NCBI GenBank assembly: GCA_020444165.1 | Contig: JAHLLK010000141.1 | Coordinates: 1-6,943, forward strand | Length of the DNA stretch: 6,943 bases | Origin: Deltaproteobacteria bacterium | GTDB taxonomy: Bacteria > Desulfobacterota > Desulfarculia > Desulfarculales > Desulfarculaceae | Reading direction: 5' to 3' | Shown here: piece by piece, positions 1-5,702 of the stretch | Layout: each line of letters begins with the position of its first letter | Numbering within the stretch: the first letter of the stretch is position 1 | Position numbers and translations under genes: made by a program | The notes under the pieces: generated by a model | Databases searched by the model: none | What the model was told of the DNA's origin: nothing | Seen by the model: the letters and a program-made list of their open reading frames with translations, nothing else

Positions 1-9
1 CGTTTCCCG

Positions 10-72
10 TGAAGTTTTTTCGGTGGGGGGTCCGGGGGGCCCCCTTTTTTCCCAAAAAAGGGGGCCCCCCGG
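10..72. repeat. Perfect 19-bp intergenic hairpin with TGAAG-T6 lead-in
   Basis: Positions 32-50 and 54-72 are exact reverse complements (19 bp each), separated by a 3-base loop, CCC. Each arm reads CC-G6-C5-T6 on its own strand, so the element looks the same from both sides. Each strand also presents a G-run, a C-run and then six T, which resembles a short intrinsic terminator pointing both ways. Just upstream, 10-30 reads TGAAG, T6, then a G-rich stretch. A related block recurs inverted at 3446-3471. The hairpin is seen directly. Reading it as a bidirectional terminator of an upstream gene, or as a member of a dispersed repeat family, is inference. From general familiarity, such homopolymer-rich hairpins are common between genes of Desulfovibrio-type bacteria. 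Confidence 0.8.
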
Positions 73-105
73 GAATCCTCCTTCCCCGCAATCTCCCCCT
101 CCCCG

Positions 106-130
106 CCCGCGCCGCTTGACGCGGCGGGGG
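106..130. repeat. Short GC inverted repeat around the -35 box
   Basis: CGCCGC at 110-115 and GCGGCG at 121-126 form a perfect 6-bp inverted repeat with loop TTGAC (116-120). After one mismatch (109/127), three more pairs extend the stem to 106/130. The loop coincides with the proposed -35 hexamer, so a protein binding this symmetric site would compete with RNA polymerase. Operator function is inference. Confidence 0.4.
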
Positions 131-146
131 TGGTAGGGGATATAAG
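116..146 (+). promoter_or_regulatory. Candidate sigma70-like promoter for the export block
   Basis: TTGACG at 116-121 matches the -35 consensus at five of six bases, and TATAAG at 141-146 matches the -10 consensus at five of six. The spacer is 19 bases, longer than the ideal 17. An alternative -10, GATATA at 139-144, has a 17-base spacer but a poorer match. Transcription would start near 153, giving a leader of about 36 bases to the preferred ATG at 189. It is the best AT-containing stretch in a very GC-rich upstream region. Confidence 0.4.
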
Positions 147-188
147 AGCGGCGAGGTTTACTTTGGTATGGAGGAGGGTTCGGGGTTG

Positions 189-1016
189 ATGTCGGAGCCG
201 TCGCCCACGTTGATACGTCCCAGCCAGGGTTGGAGCAGTCCCGGGTTTGGGGAGGTTTGGGCTCATCGCGAGTTGTTGTGGTTTTTTGTGGTGCGGGATC
301 TGAAGGTGCGTTACCGGCAGATGGCGTTGGGTCCCTTGTGGATCATCTTGGTGCCGGTGATCTTGATGGTGGTTTTTTCGCTGGTGTTCGGGGGGTTGGC
401 CAAGATGCCCTCGGACGGGCTGCCGTATCCGATATTCACTTTCGCGGCGTTGTTGCCCTGGCAGTTTTTTTCGACCGGCTTGACCCGGGGGTCGTCGAGT
501 TTGGTGAGCAACATCGCGACGATTTCGAAGATTTATTTCCCGCGCATGTTGTTGCCGTTGGCGGCGGTGGTGGCGAGTCTGGTGGATTTGCTGGCTTCGC
601 TGTTGGTGCTGGCTTGCATGATGGCGGCCTATGGGATCGGGCCGGGCTGGCATAATCTGGCCTTGCCGGGGTTCATTTTGCTGGCGGCGGCTACGGCGTT
701 GGCTTTGTCGTTGTGGCTGGCGACCTTGAGCGTGGCTTTCCGGGACGTGATCATCGGGTTGCCGTATGTGCTGCAGATTCTGATGTTCCTTTCGCCGGTG
801 GTGTATCCCAGCAACCTGGTGCCCGGCATGTGGCGTTTCTGGTTCCGTTTGAACCCCTTGGCCCAGGTGATCGACGGGTTCCGCTGGTCCATCTTGGGCC
901 GGGGCCAGGCGCCGGACTGGGTCACGGGGCTGAGCGTGGGGTTGGTTTTGGCGTTGTTGTGGGGCGGGGCGCATTTCTTCCGGCGTACGGAGCGAAGCAT
1001 CGTGGATTTGCTGTAG
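189..1016 (+). CDS. wzm: ABC-2 type polysaccharide export permease (Wzm-like)
   Basis: Inner-membrane permease subunit of an ABC exporter that moves a lipid-linked polysaccharide (O-antigen, capsule or teichoic-acid type) out of the cytoplasm. The 275 residues show a cytoplasmic N-terminus with the family-typical RYRQMALGPLW (41-51) leading into the first membrane segment. About six hydrophobic segments lie near 48-70, 82-100, 123-147, 157-182, 191-207 and 246-262. The FRDV...FLSPVVYP stretch (184-207) and NPLAQVIDGFRW (222-233) are also typical. The length is normal for the family. ATG 189 is preferred because an extended SD (AGGAGG, 172-177) lies 11 bases upstream; the in-frame ATG at 168 would contain that SD. 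The partner ATPase begins 2 bases after the stop. Leucine is coded mostly by TTG, unlike the downstream genes. The family is certain; the exact substrate cannot be read from the sequence. Confidence 0.93.
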   Translation: MSEPSPTLIRPSQGWSSPGFGEVWAHRELLWFFVVRDLKVRYRQMALGPLWIILVPVILMVVFSLVFGGLAKMPSDGLPYPIFTFAALLPWQFFSTGLTRGSSSLVSNIATISKIYFPRMLLPLAAVVASLVDLLASLLVLACMMAAYGIGPGWHNLALPGFILLAAATALALSLWLATLSVAFRDVIIGLPYVLQILMFLSPVVYPSNLVPGMWRFWFRLNPLAQVIDGFRWSILGRGQAPDWVTGLSVGLVLALLWGGAHFFRRTERSIVDLL

Positions 1017-1018
1017 GC

Positions 1019-2275
1019 ATGGGGGCGCACGCCATAGAGTGTTCCGGCCTGGGCAAGCGTTACAGGGTGTACCAGGTGAGCAGCCTGGGCGGGTCGCATC
1101 GCAACCGTCTGGGCCAGGCCTTGGCCTCGCCGTTCTCGTGGCTGACGCATTTGTTGCGCGAGCCGGACCCGGACCAGGTTTTGTGGGCGCTCCGGGACTT
1201 TGACCTGGAGGTGCCGGCGGGGCAGGCGGTGGGCATCATCGGCCGCAACGGCTCGGGCAAGTCCACCTTGTTGAAGCTGTTGGCCCGGGTGACCGAGCCC
1301 ACGGAGGGCCGGGCGGTGGTGCGGGGCCGGGTGGGGTCCCTCTTGGAGGTGGGCACGGGGTTCAACCCGGAGCTGACCGGCCGGGAGAACCTCTATCTTT
1401 ACGGGGCCATTTTGGGCATGCACCGGGCCGAGATCGTGGCCAAGCAGACGGCGATTCTGGAGTTCGCCGGCCTGGGGGGCTACGTGGACACGCCCTTGAA
1501 GCGCTACTCCAGCGGCATGCGCATCCGCCTGGGCTTTGCGGTGGCGGCCCATTTGGAGCCGGAGATCCTGTTGATGGACGAGGTGCTGGCCGTGGGGGAC
1601 ACCGCCTTTCAGAAGCAGTGCGTGGACAAGATGGCCGCGGCGGCGCGGGGCGGGGCCACGGTGTTGTTTGTCAGCCACCACATGGAGGTGATCCTGGGCT
1701 TCTGCACCCGGGTGGTGTGGCTGGACCAGGGGCGCATCAAGGCCCAGGGCCCGGCCGAGGAGGTGGTGCGGACCTATCTGGCGGCCATGAGCCAGACCCC
1801 GGAGACCTGGCAGGATTTGGGCGCCCGCAACGACCGCACGGGCAACGGCAAGCTGACCTTTACGGCATTCGCGCTGATGGACGAGGCGGGCCGGCCGGCG
1901 CCCAGCCTGGCCCTGGGCGATATGGCGGTTTTTGCCTTGGATTACGAGGCGCCGGGGCCGTTGCAGCAGGTGGACCTGGCCCTGGAGGTGAAGGATCATT
2001 TGGGCCGCCAGGTGACCTCGTGGTCCACCCAGCTCACCGGCCAGGTGCTGGAGAATTTGCCGGCCCGGGGCCGGGTGCTGTGCCAGGTGCCGCGGCTGCC
2101 CCTGGCGCCGGGGCGTTATTACCTGGGGGCCAGCGCCCGGGTGGGCCTGGAGCTGGCCGACCACTTGCCCCAGGCGGTGTCCTTCGAGGTGAACCCGGGG
2201 GACTTTTACCATTCCGGCTCGCGCTTGAACGGCCAGGGCCAGGTCTACCTGGACCACTCCTGGCGGGTGGAGTAG
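1019..2275 (+). CDS. wzt: Polysaccharide ABC exporter ATPase with C-terminal Wzt domain
   Basis: Cytoplasmic ATPase that powers the permease encoded just upstream. In 418 residues it shows Walker A GRNGSGKS (75-82), the LLEVGTGFNPELTGREN segment typical of TagH/Wzt ATPases (108-124), signature SSGM (164-167), Walker B ILLMDE (183-188), AVGD D-loop (191-194) and switch histidine H220. After the nucleotide-binding domain, residues from about 270 to the end form a beta-rich domain of Wzt C-terminal type. In E. coli O8/O9a Wzt that domain recognises the modified non-reducing end of the polymer. ATG 1019 is chosen because homology begins directly after it and it follows the permease stop by 2 bases; the same frame is open further upstream only inside the permease gene. 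Polymer specificity is unknown. Confidence 0.93.
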   Translation: MGAHAIECSGLGKRYRVYQVSSLGGSHRNRLGQALASPFSWLTHLLREPDPDQVLWALRDFDLEVPAGQAVGIIGRNGSGKSTLLKLLARVTEPTEGRAVVRGRVGSLLEVGTGFNPELTGRENLYLYGAILGMHRAEIVAKQTAILEFAGLGGYVDTPLKRYSSGMRIRLGFAVAAHLEPEILLMDEVLAVGDTAFQKQCVDKMAAAARGGATVLFVSHHMEVILGFCTRVVWLDQGRIKAQGPAEEVVRTYLAAMSQTPETWQDLGARNDRTGNGKLTFTAFALMDEAGRPAPSLALGDMAVFALDYEAPGPLQQVDLALEVKDHLGRQVTSWSTQLTGQVLENLPARGRVLCQVPRLPLAPGRYYLGASARVGLELADHLPQAVSFEVNPGDFYHSGSRLNGQGQVYLDHSWRVE

Positions 2276-2281
2276 GCCGGG

Positions 2282-3433
2282 GTGCCGCCGCTGGCCCAGA
2301 CCGGGCTTCTCCTCTTTTTCACCCGGGGCATGTCCCTGGCCCAGTGGGAAGCGGCCGGGCTCCTTTCGCGGGAGACCGCCTTGTATCGCCGTCTGCGGCC
2401 GCATCTGGCCCGGACGGCGTTTTTCACTTACGGCGGGGCGGACGACGCGACGCGGGGGGGGGAGCTGGGCGGCATCCAGGTGCTGGCCAACCCCCGGGGC
2501 CTGCACCCCCGCCTCTACGGCCTGTTGGCCGGGCGGGTTTTGCCCCGGGGGCTGGCCGCCGGGCCCTGGATCGTCAAGACCAACCAAGTGCCCGGGGGGG
2601 ACGCGGCCCTGGCCGCGGCGCGGCGCTTGGGCGCGCCCTTGGTGGCCCGGGCGGGCTATCTCTTCGCGGAATTCCAGGAAAAGGAGCACGGGACGGAATC
2701 CCGGCAGGCCCGGGCCGCCCGGCGGCTGGAGGCCCGGGTGTTCCGGGCGGCCGACCGGGTGGTGTTGACCACGGCCGGCATGGCCGCGCGGGCCCAGGCG
2801 GCCTATGATCTCGCGCCGGACAAGGTGCGGGTGATCCCCAATTTCGTGGACATTGGGTTGTTCGCGCCAGAGGCCGGGGAGGCGGCCACGGCCGCGGCTC
2901 GGCCGCTGGTGGGCTTCGTGGGCCGTTTGGCCCCCCAGAAGAACCTGGGGCTGTTGTTCCGGGCGGCGGCCGGGTTGGGGGCCGGGGTGCTGGTGGCGGG
3001 CTCCGGGCCCCAGGAGGCGGAGCTGCGGGAACTGGCCGGCCGGCTGGGGCTGGCGGTGGAGTTCCTGGGAAATTTGCCGCACGAAGAACTGCCCGGGGTT
3101 CTGGCGCGTTGCGCGGTGTACGCCCAGCCATCCCTCTATGAGGGCCACCCCAAGGCCCTCTTGGAGGCCATGGCCGCGGGCCTGGCCGTGGTGGGCTGCC
3201 GGGCCCCTGGAGTGGACGGGCTGATCCAGGACGGGGTCACCGGCCGCCTGGCCGCGCCGGAGGAGGAAAGCCTGCGGGCGGTGTTGGCCGAGCTGCTGGG
3301 CGACCCCGGGCAACGGGCCGCCCTGGGGAGCCGGGCCCGGGCCTGGGTGGCCGAGGGCTACAGCCTGGAGCAGGTGGTGGAAAAGGAACTGGCTCTTCTC
3401 AGCGAACTGGCTGAGGGCATGGGGGGAAGATGA
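2282..3433 (+). CDS. Glycosyltransferase family 4 (GT-B fold)
   Basis: Transfers a sugar from a nucleotide- or lipid-activated donor to a growing glycan, probably at the cytoplasmic face of the inner membrane. The 383 residues have two Rossmann-like halves. The N-terminal half includes LFFTRGMSLAQWEAAGLLSRETALY (11-35 region), typical of one GT4 subgroup. The C-terminal half starts near 205 with VGFVGRLAPQKN (210-221) and carries the EX7E donor-binding motif, E287 and E295, within YEGHPKALLEAMA. The start is GTG with an SD-like GGTGGAG (2266-2272) nine bases upstream. It lies 6 bases after the ATPase stop, so it is almost certainly co-transcribed. Its placement suggests it builds the polymer exported by the preceding transporter. 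Donor and acceptor cannot be deduced. Confidence 0.9.
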   Translation: MPPLAQTGLLLFFTRGMSLAQWEAAGLLSRETALYRRLRPHLARTAFFTYGGADDATRGGELGGIQVLANPRGLHPRLYGLLAGRVLPRGLAAGPWIVKTNQVPGGDAALAAARRLGAPLVARAGYLFAEFQEKEHGTESRQARAARRLEARVFRAADRVVLTTAGMAARAQAAYDLAPDKVRVIPNFVDIGLFAPEAGEAATAAARPLVGFVGRLAPQKNLGLLFRAAAGLGAGVLVAGSGPQEAELRELAGRLGLAVEFLGNLPHEELPGVLARCAVYAQPSLYEGHPKALLEAMAAGLAVVGCRAPGVDGLIQDGVTGRLAAPEEESLRAVLAELLGDPGQRAALGSRARAWVAEGYSLEQVVEKELALLSELAEGMGGR

Positions 3434-3472
3434 AGATGTGGGGGGAACCCCCCTCCCCCAAAAAAACTTCAT
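3431..3472. repeat. Inverted partner of the upstream TGAAG-T-run element
   Basis: G6 at 3440-3445 and C6 at 3448-3453 can form a small hairpin, followed by C5 and A7. On the minus strand, 3471 down to 3446 reads TGAAG, T7, then a G-rich run ending in TT, which closely resembles 10-31 on the plus strand. TGAAG at 3431-3435 (overlapping the glycosyltransferase stop) is also complementary to CTTCA at 3467-3471, so the whole segment is bounded by a 5-bp inverted repeat. No T-run follows the hairpin on the plus strand, so it is not a canonical intrinsic terminator for the upstream gene. Confidence 0.5.
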
Positions 3473-3647
3473 AGTGTATGGGGGGCCAGCGTTATCTTCT
3501 TTACCAAAGCTTTACTTTCCCCAGGGCTTACGGGGTCTTATCCTATGATTAGGTCAAATTGGGGATAAGGAGTTGCCGGCCGGGCCGGAGCATCCCCCCG
3601 GGAAGGCCGGAGGGCCGGTGCGAGGAATACTGGGAAAGGAGACCATC
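3473..3647 (+). promoter_or_regulatory. msrA upstream region with nested inverted repeats
   Basis: This stretch is less GC-rich than its surroundings at its left end. TATGAT at 3544-3549 matches a -10 box at five of six bases, but I see no convincing -35 at the right distance. CTTATCC (3537-3543) and GGATAAG (3563-3569) form a perfect 7-bp inverted repeat. Within it CCTA (3542-3545) and TAGG (3550-3553) form a second one centred on the possible -10, as expected of an operator. Further on, CCGGCC (3576-3581) can pair with GGCCGG (3605-3610) in the leader. AAAGGAG at 3635-3641 is the msrA ribosome-binding site. Confidence 0.35.
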
Positions 3648-4277
3648 ATGATCGCCAAGCTATACCTTATTTTGGCGTTGGCCTTGACCCTGGGCTGGGC
3701 CGCTTTCAGCGGGACCGCCCTGGCGGCCGATCCGCCGGCCCAGGCGGGCGGCGGGGACTCGGCGGTGGCCACCTTTGCGGGGGGCTGTTTCTGGTGCATG
3801 CAGCCGCCTTATGACAAATTGCCCGGGGTGATCTCCACCACGGTGGGCTACACCGGCGGGACCAAGGACCACCCGACCTACAAGGAGGTCTCGGCCGGGG
3901 GCACCGGGCACGCCGAGTCCATCGAGGTGCGTTACGACCCCACCAAGGTCAGCTACGCGGAGCTGCTCAACGTGTTCTGGCACAACATCGACCCCACGGT
4001 GGCCGACCAGCAGTTCTGCGACCATGGCCCCCAGTACCGCACGGCCATCTTCTATCACAACGCGGAACAGAAGCGCCTGGCCGAGGAGTCCCGGGACCAG
4101 CTCCTGGCCTCCAGGAAGTTCGCGCACATCTACACGGAGATCGTGCCGGCGGGCAAGTTCTGGCCGGCCGAGGATTATCACCAGGAGTACTACAAGAAGA
4201 ACTCCTACCGTTACAAGTTCTACCGCTACACCTGCGGCCGGGACGCCCGGCTGGAGGAACTGTGGGGACCGAAGTAA
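3648..4277 (+). CDS. msrA: Secreted peptide methionine sulfoxide reductase MsrA
   Basis: Reduces methionine S-sulfoxide in oxidised proteins back to methionine. The 209-residue product begins with a clear Sec signal peptide: K4, hydrophobic 5-20, probable cleavage after ALA at 24-26. It should therefore act outside the cytoplasm, probably in the periplasm. The active site is GCFWC (46-50) with catalytic Cys47. Other family motifs are GTGHAE (85-90), DHGPQYRTAIFY (125-136) and FWPAEDYHQEYYKKN (171-185). Cys50, Cys124 and Cys196 are also present; Cys196 in the C-terminal YTCGRD is a candidate resolving cysteine. The residue after GCFWCM is Gln, where many homologues have Glu. ATG 3648 is chosen over an in-frame TTG at 3573 because of AAAGGAG 6 bases upstream and the signal peptide that begins there. 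There is no MsrB domain in the protein or next to it. It stands alone between two glycan blocks. Confidence 0.95.
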   Translation: MIAKLYLILALALTLGWAAFSGTALAADPPAQAGGGDSAVATFAGGCFWCMQPPYDKLPGVISTTVGYTGGTKDHPTYKEVSAGGTGHAESIEVRYDPTKVSYAELLNVFWHNIDPTVADQQFCDHGPQYRTAIFYHNAEQKRLAEESRDQLLASRKFAHIYTEIVPAGKFWPAEDYHQEYYKKNSYRYKFYRYTCGRDARLEELWGPK

Positions 4278-4530
4278 CGGCGGAAGGGGCGGTTACCCGG
4301 CCGGGGCCGGCCGCCCGGGAGCTCCTCAGCCTGGGCCAACCCCAGGGTCTGTAAAAGGGCGGGATTGACGTAGACCACTTGGCGGTGGCGGTTCAGCACC
4401 ATCATCAGGGCGGGGGTTTGGTTCAGGAAGAAGCCGATTTGGGTGTCGGCGGCCACGGCCTGGGCCCGGGCGCTTCGGGCCGTGTGCCGGCCCGGGCGGG
4501 AGGCGCGAAAGAGGTGGTATGGGAGGATAA
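4226..4530 (-). pseudogene. PAS-domain coding remnant, truncated
   Basis: On the minus strand an open frame runs from a TGA just above 4530 down to 4226. Its middle reads FFLNQTPALMMVLNRHRQVVYVNPALL then LGLAQAEE, the start of a PAS sensor domain (helix, beta-hairpin 'vvYvNpAll', helix), as found at the N-terminus of many sensor kinases and regulators. After the EEL-PGGRP point the resemblance ends and the frame runs antisense into the 3' end of msrA before stopping. A GTG at 4456 could start a 76-residue protein, but no ribosome-binding site is visible and the PAS domain would be incomplete. No kinase or output domain follows. I read it as a decayed 5' fragment of a former sensor gene; a small expressed protein is less likely. 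Confidence 0.55.
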
Positions 4531-4690
4531 ATCAAGCATGGTTGCGCGCTTGGCTTTCCGAAAACGACAGGGGGCGCCACCTGGGGAGGCGGGGCAAAGG
4601 GCATTACCCCAAAGCGGACAAAACGTCGCGGAACCCTGGAGATCGATTGCTTCGCGCGGACGGCTCCCCATGGCCGCCCGCCTGGACAGG

Positions 4691-4733
4691 TACGGTTGAG
4701 CTTAACCCTTTTGGGGTCGGTTTGCCAACCGTA
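4691..4733 (+). other. Stem-loop with 8-bp perfect outer stem
   Basis: TACGGTTG (4691-4698) and CAACCGTA (4726-4733) are exact reverse complements, and a G-T pair can add one step. Inside, CCC (4706-4708) and GGG (4713-4715) can close a TTTT tetraloop. No T-run follows, so it is not a terminator. It lies about 50 bases upstream of the candidate promoter and could be a binding site or part of a small RNA. Function is unknown. Confidence 0.35.
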
Positions 4734-4782
4734 TGCGCCCCCGCCCGAGGCTTCCCCGGCCCGCATAGGTGGCGTCGCCGCG

Positions 4783-4811
4783 TGGACAAAACATTCCCGC
4801 AGCAGTATAGT
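4783..4811 (+). promoter_or_regulatory. Candidate sigma70-like promoter for the second glycan operon
   Basis: TGGACA at 4783-4788 matches the -35 consensus at five of six bases, and TATAGT at 4806-4811 matches the -10 consensus at five of six. The spacer is exactly 17 bases. This is the best promoter match I find in the window. Predicted transcription start is near 4818, leaving a leader of about 125 bases before the glycosyltransferase start at 4944. Confidence 0.55.
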
Positions 4812-4813
4812 GA

Positions 4814-4823
4814 CCCCGCGGGG
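4814..4823. promoter_or_regulatory. Perfect palindrome at the predicted transcription start
   Basis: CCCCGCGGGG is a 10-base perfect palindrome starting three bases after the -10 box, so it covers the expected +1 site. This is a typical position for a repressor operator. In a GC-rich genome such palindromes also arise by chance, so the regulatory reading is tentative. Confidence 0.3.
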
Positions 4824-4905
4824 AACCAATTCTTTACCCTTGATTTCCCTAGGTAAGGTTGTTACTTTGGGAAGCCGATTACCCGACAATAACTGCAGCT
4901 AATCC

Positions 4906-4931
4906 TGGGCACCAGCGCACTCTGTTGCCCA
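4906..4931 (+). other. Leader inverted repeat next to the ribosome-binding site
   Basis: TGGGCA (4906-4911) and TGCCCA (4926-4931) form a perfect 6-bp inverted repeat with a 14-base loop. It ends two bases before the GAGG (4934-4937) that serves the glycosyltransferase start at 4944. Folding could affect access of ribosomes. The stem is short and this is only suggestive. Confidence 0.25.
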
Positions 4932-4943
4932 TCGAGGATACCT

Positions 4944-5702
4944 TTGCCGACCACCCCCACTCCATCTCCTGGGCCGCCGTCCTTTCCCGTGGAGCTTAGC
5001 GTGGTAGTGCTTTGCTACAAAGCTGGTGAAGCGGCCCGGGATTTCGTGTCCCAGGTCAAGGGGGCGCTCGAGGAGACGGGCGTGCCCTGGGAGATCGTCC
5101 TGGTGGGCAACTATTTGCCAGGAGAGGAAAATCTGGACCCCACGCCCCGGGTGGTGCGGGAGCTGGCCGCGGCCGACTCCCGGGTGAGGGCTGTGGTGCG
5201 GGAAAAGGAAGGCATGATGGGCTGGGACGCCCGGAGTGGCCTGGCCGCGGCCACGGGCCGCTTCATCGCCCTCATCGACGGCGATCAGCAGATGCCAGCG
5301 GAAGACCTAAAGCGGGTTTGGGACGCCATGCGGGCAGCCGGAGCGGACTTGGGCAAAACCCACCGGGTACTCCGGGGGGATGGCGCCCTAAGGCTGGTGA
5401 ACAGCCGGGTCTACAATCTCCTGTTCCGGGTGCTGTTCCCCGGCTTCCCGGTAAAGGACGTCAACTCCAAGCCGAAAATATTTTCCCGCACCCTTTTTGA
5501 GCAGATGGATCTCTCGGCGGACGGCTGGTTTTTGGACGCCGAGATGATCATCAAGGCCCGGCGCTACCGGGCGCGGCTGGTGGAAATCCCCACCGTGTTC
5601 CGTGAATGCTGCGACCGCAAGTCCTTTGTAAGAGTCGCCGCGATTTTTGAATTCCTGCGGGAGCTGCTCAAAGCCAGATTGCGGGAGTTTTCCGCCAAAT
5701 GA
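4944..5702 (+). CDS. Glycosyltransferase family 2 (GT-A fold, DPM-synthase-like)
   Basis: Inverting-type glycosyltransferase expected to move a sugar from a nucleotide donor to a lipid or glycan acceptor. In 252 residues the GT-A core starts at ELSVVVLCYKAGE (17-29). KEGMMGWDARSGLAAATGRFIALIDGDQQMP (88-118) contains the DGD metal/nucleotide motif (112-114). RGDG, RVYNLLFRVLFPG, KDVNSKPKI and WFLDAEMII follow, as in polyprenyl-phosphate glycosyltransferases. The usual first acidic motif (VDDGS type) is replaced here by VGNYLPGE (54-61). No C-terminal membrane segments are present, unlike ArnC/GtrB-type enzymes. The start is TTG with GAGG (4934-4937) six bases upstream; no ATG occurs until codon 91, deep inside the domain. 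The stop overlaps the next start as ATGA, suggesting translational coupling. The sugar and acceptor are unknown. Confidence 0.88.
   Translation: MPTTPTPSPGPPSFPVELSVVVLCYKAGEAARDFVSQVKGALEETGVPWEIVLVGNYLPGEENLDPTPRVVRELAAADSRVRAVVREKEGMMGWDARSGLAAATGRFIALIDGDQQMPAEDLKRVWDAMRAAGADLGKTHRVLRGDGALRLVNSRVYNLLFRVLFPGFPVKDVNSKPKIFSRTLFEQMDLSADGWFLDAEMIIKARRYRARLVEIPTVFRECCDRKSFVRVAAIFEFLRELLKARLREFSAK

Larger units (their letters stand above)
4278..4943. other. 666-base intergenic region without an intact gene
   Basis: The left quarter contains the minus-strand PAS remnant and GC-rich inverted repeats just after msrA: GTAAC at 4274-4278 with GTTAC at 4292-4296, and CCGG-rich palindromes at 4296-4319. 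None of these is followed by a T-run. The middle (about 4530-4690) has open frames in several directions, but their products resemble no family I recognise and lack ribosome-binding sites. The right part is visibly less GC-rich and holds a stem-loop, a candidate promoter and the leader of the next operon. The mix of composition fits a decayed gene followed by a regulatory region. Confidence 0.6.

Noticed and set aside
713..1018. 102-codon upstream extension of the ATPase frame
   Set aside because: It lies inside the permease gene and shows no ATPase homology; the family N-terminus begins at ATG 1019.
1618..2808. 396-codon plus-strand frame spanning the ATPase/GT4 junction
   Set aside because: Glycine/alanine/proline-rich product in another frame across two real genes; an artefact of codon bias.
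3440..3466. Intrinsic terminator after the GT4 gene
   Set aside because: The G6/C6 hairpin is followed by C5 and A7, not by a T-run, on the plus strand; it is listed only as a repeat.
629..3472. 947-codon open frame on the minus strand
   Set aside because: It lies fully antisense to three well-supported genes. Its product is Gly/Pro/Arg/Gln/His-rich without any family motif, as expected of a shadow frame in very GC-rich DNA.
3573..3647. TTG at 3573 as msrA start
   Set aside because: Its SD-like AAGGAG directly abuts the codon, whereas ATG 3648 has an ideally spaced AAAGGAG and begins a proper signal peptide.
4296..4319. Terminator for msrA
   Set aside because: The CCGG-rich palindromes could fold but no T-run follows, and such strings are frequent by chance at this GC content.
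4443..4856. 137-codon plus-strand frame in the intergenic region
   Set aside because: No ribosome-binding site, Arg/Trp/Pro-rich product with no recognisable family, overlaps the PAS relic and the candidate promoter.
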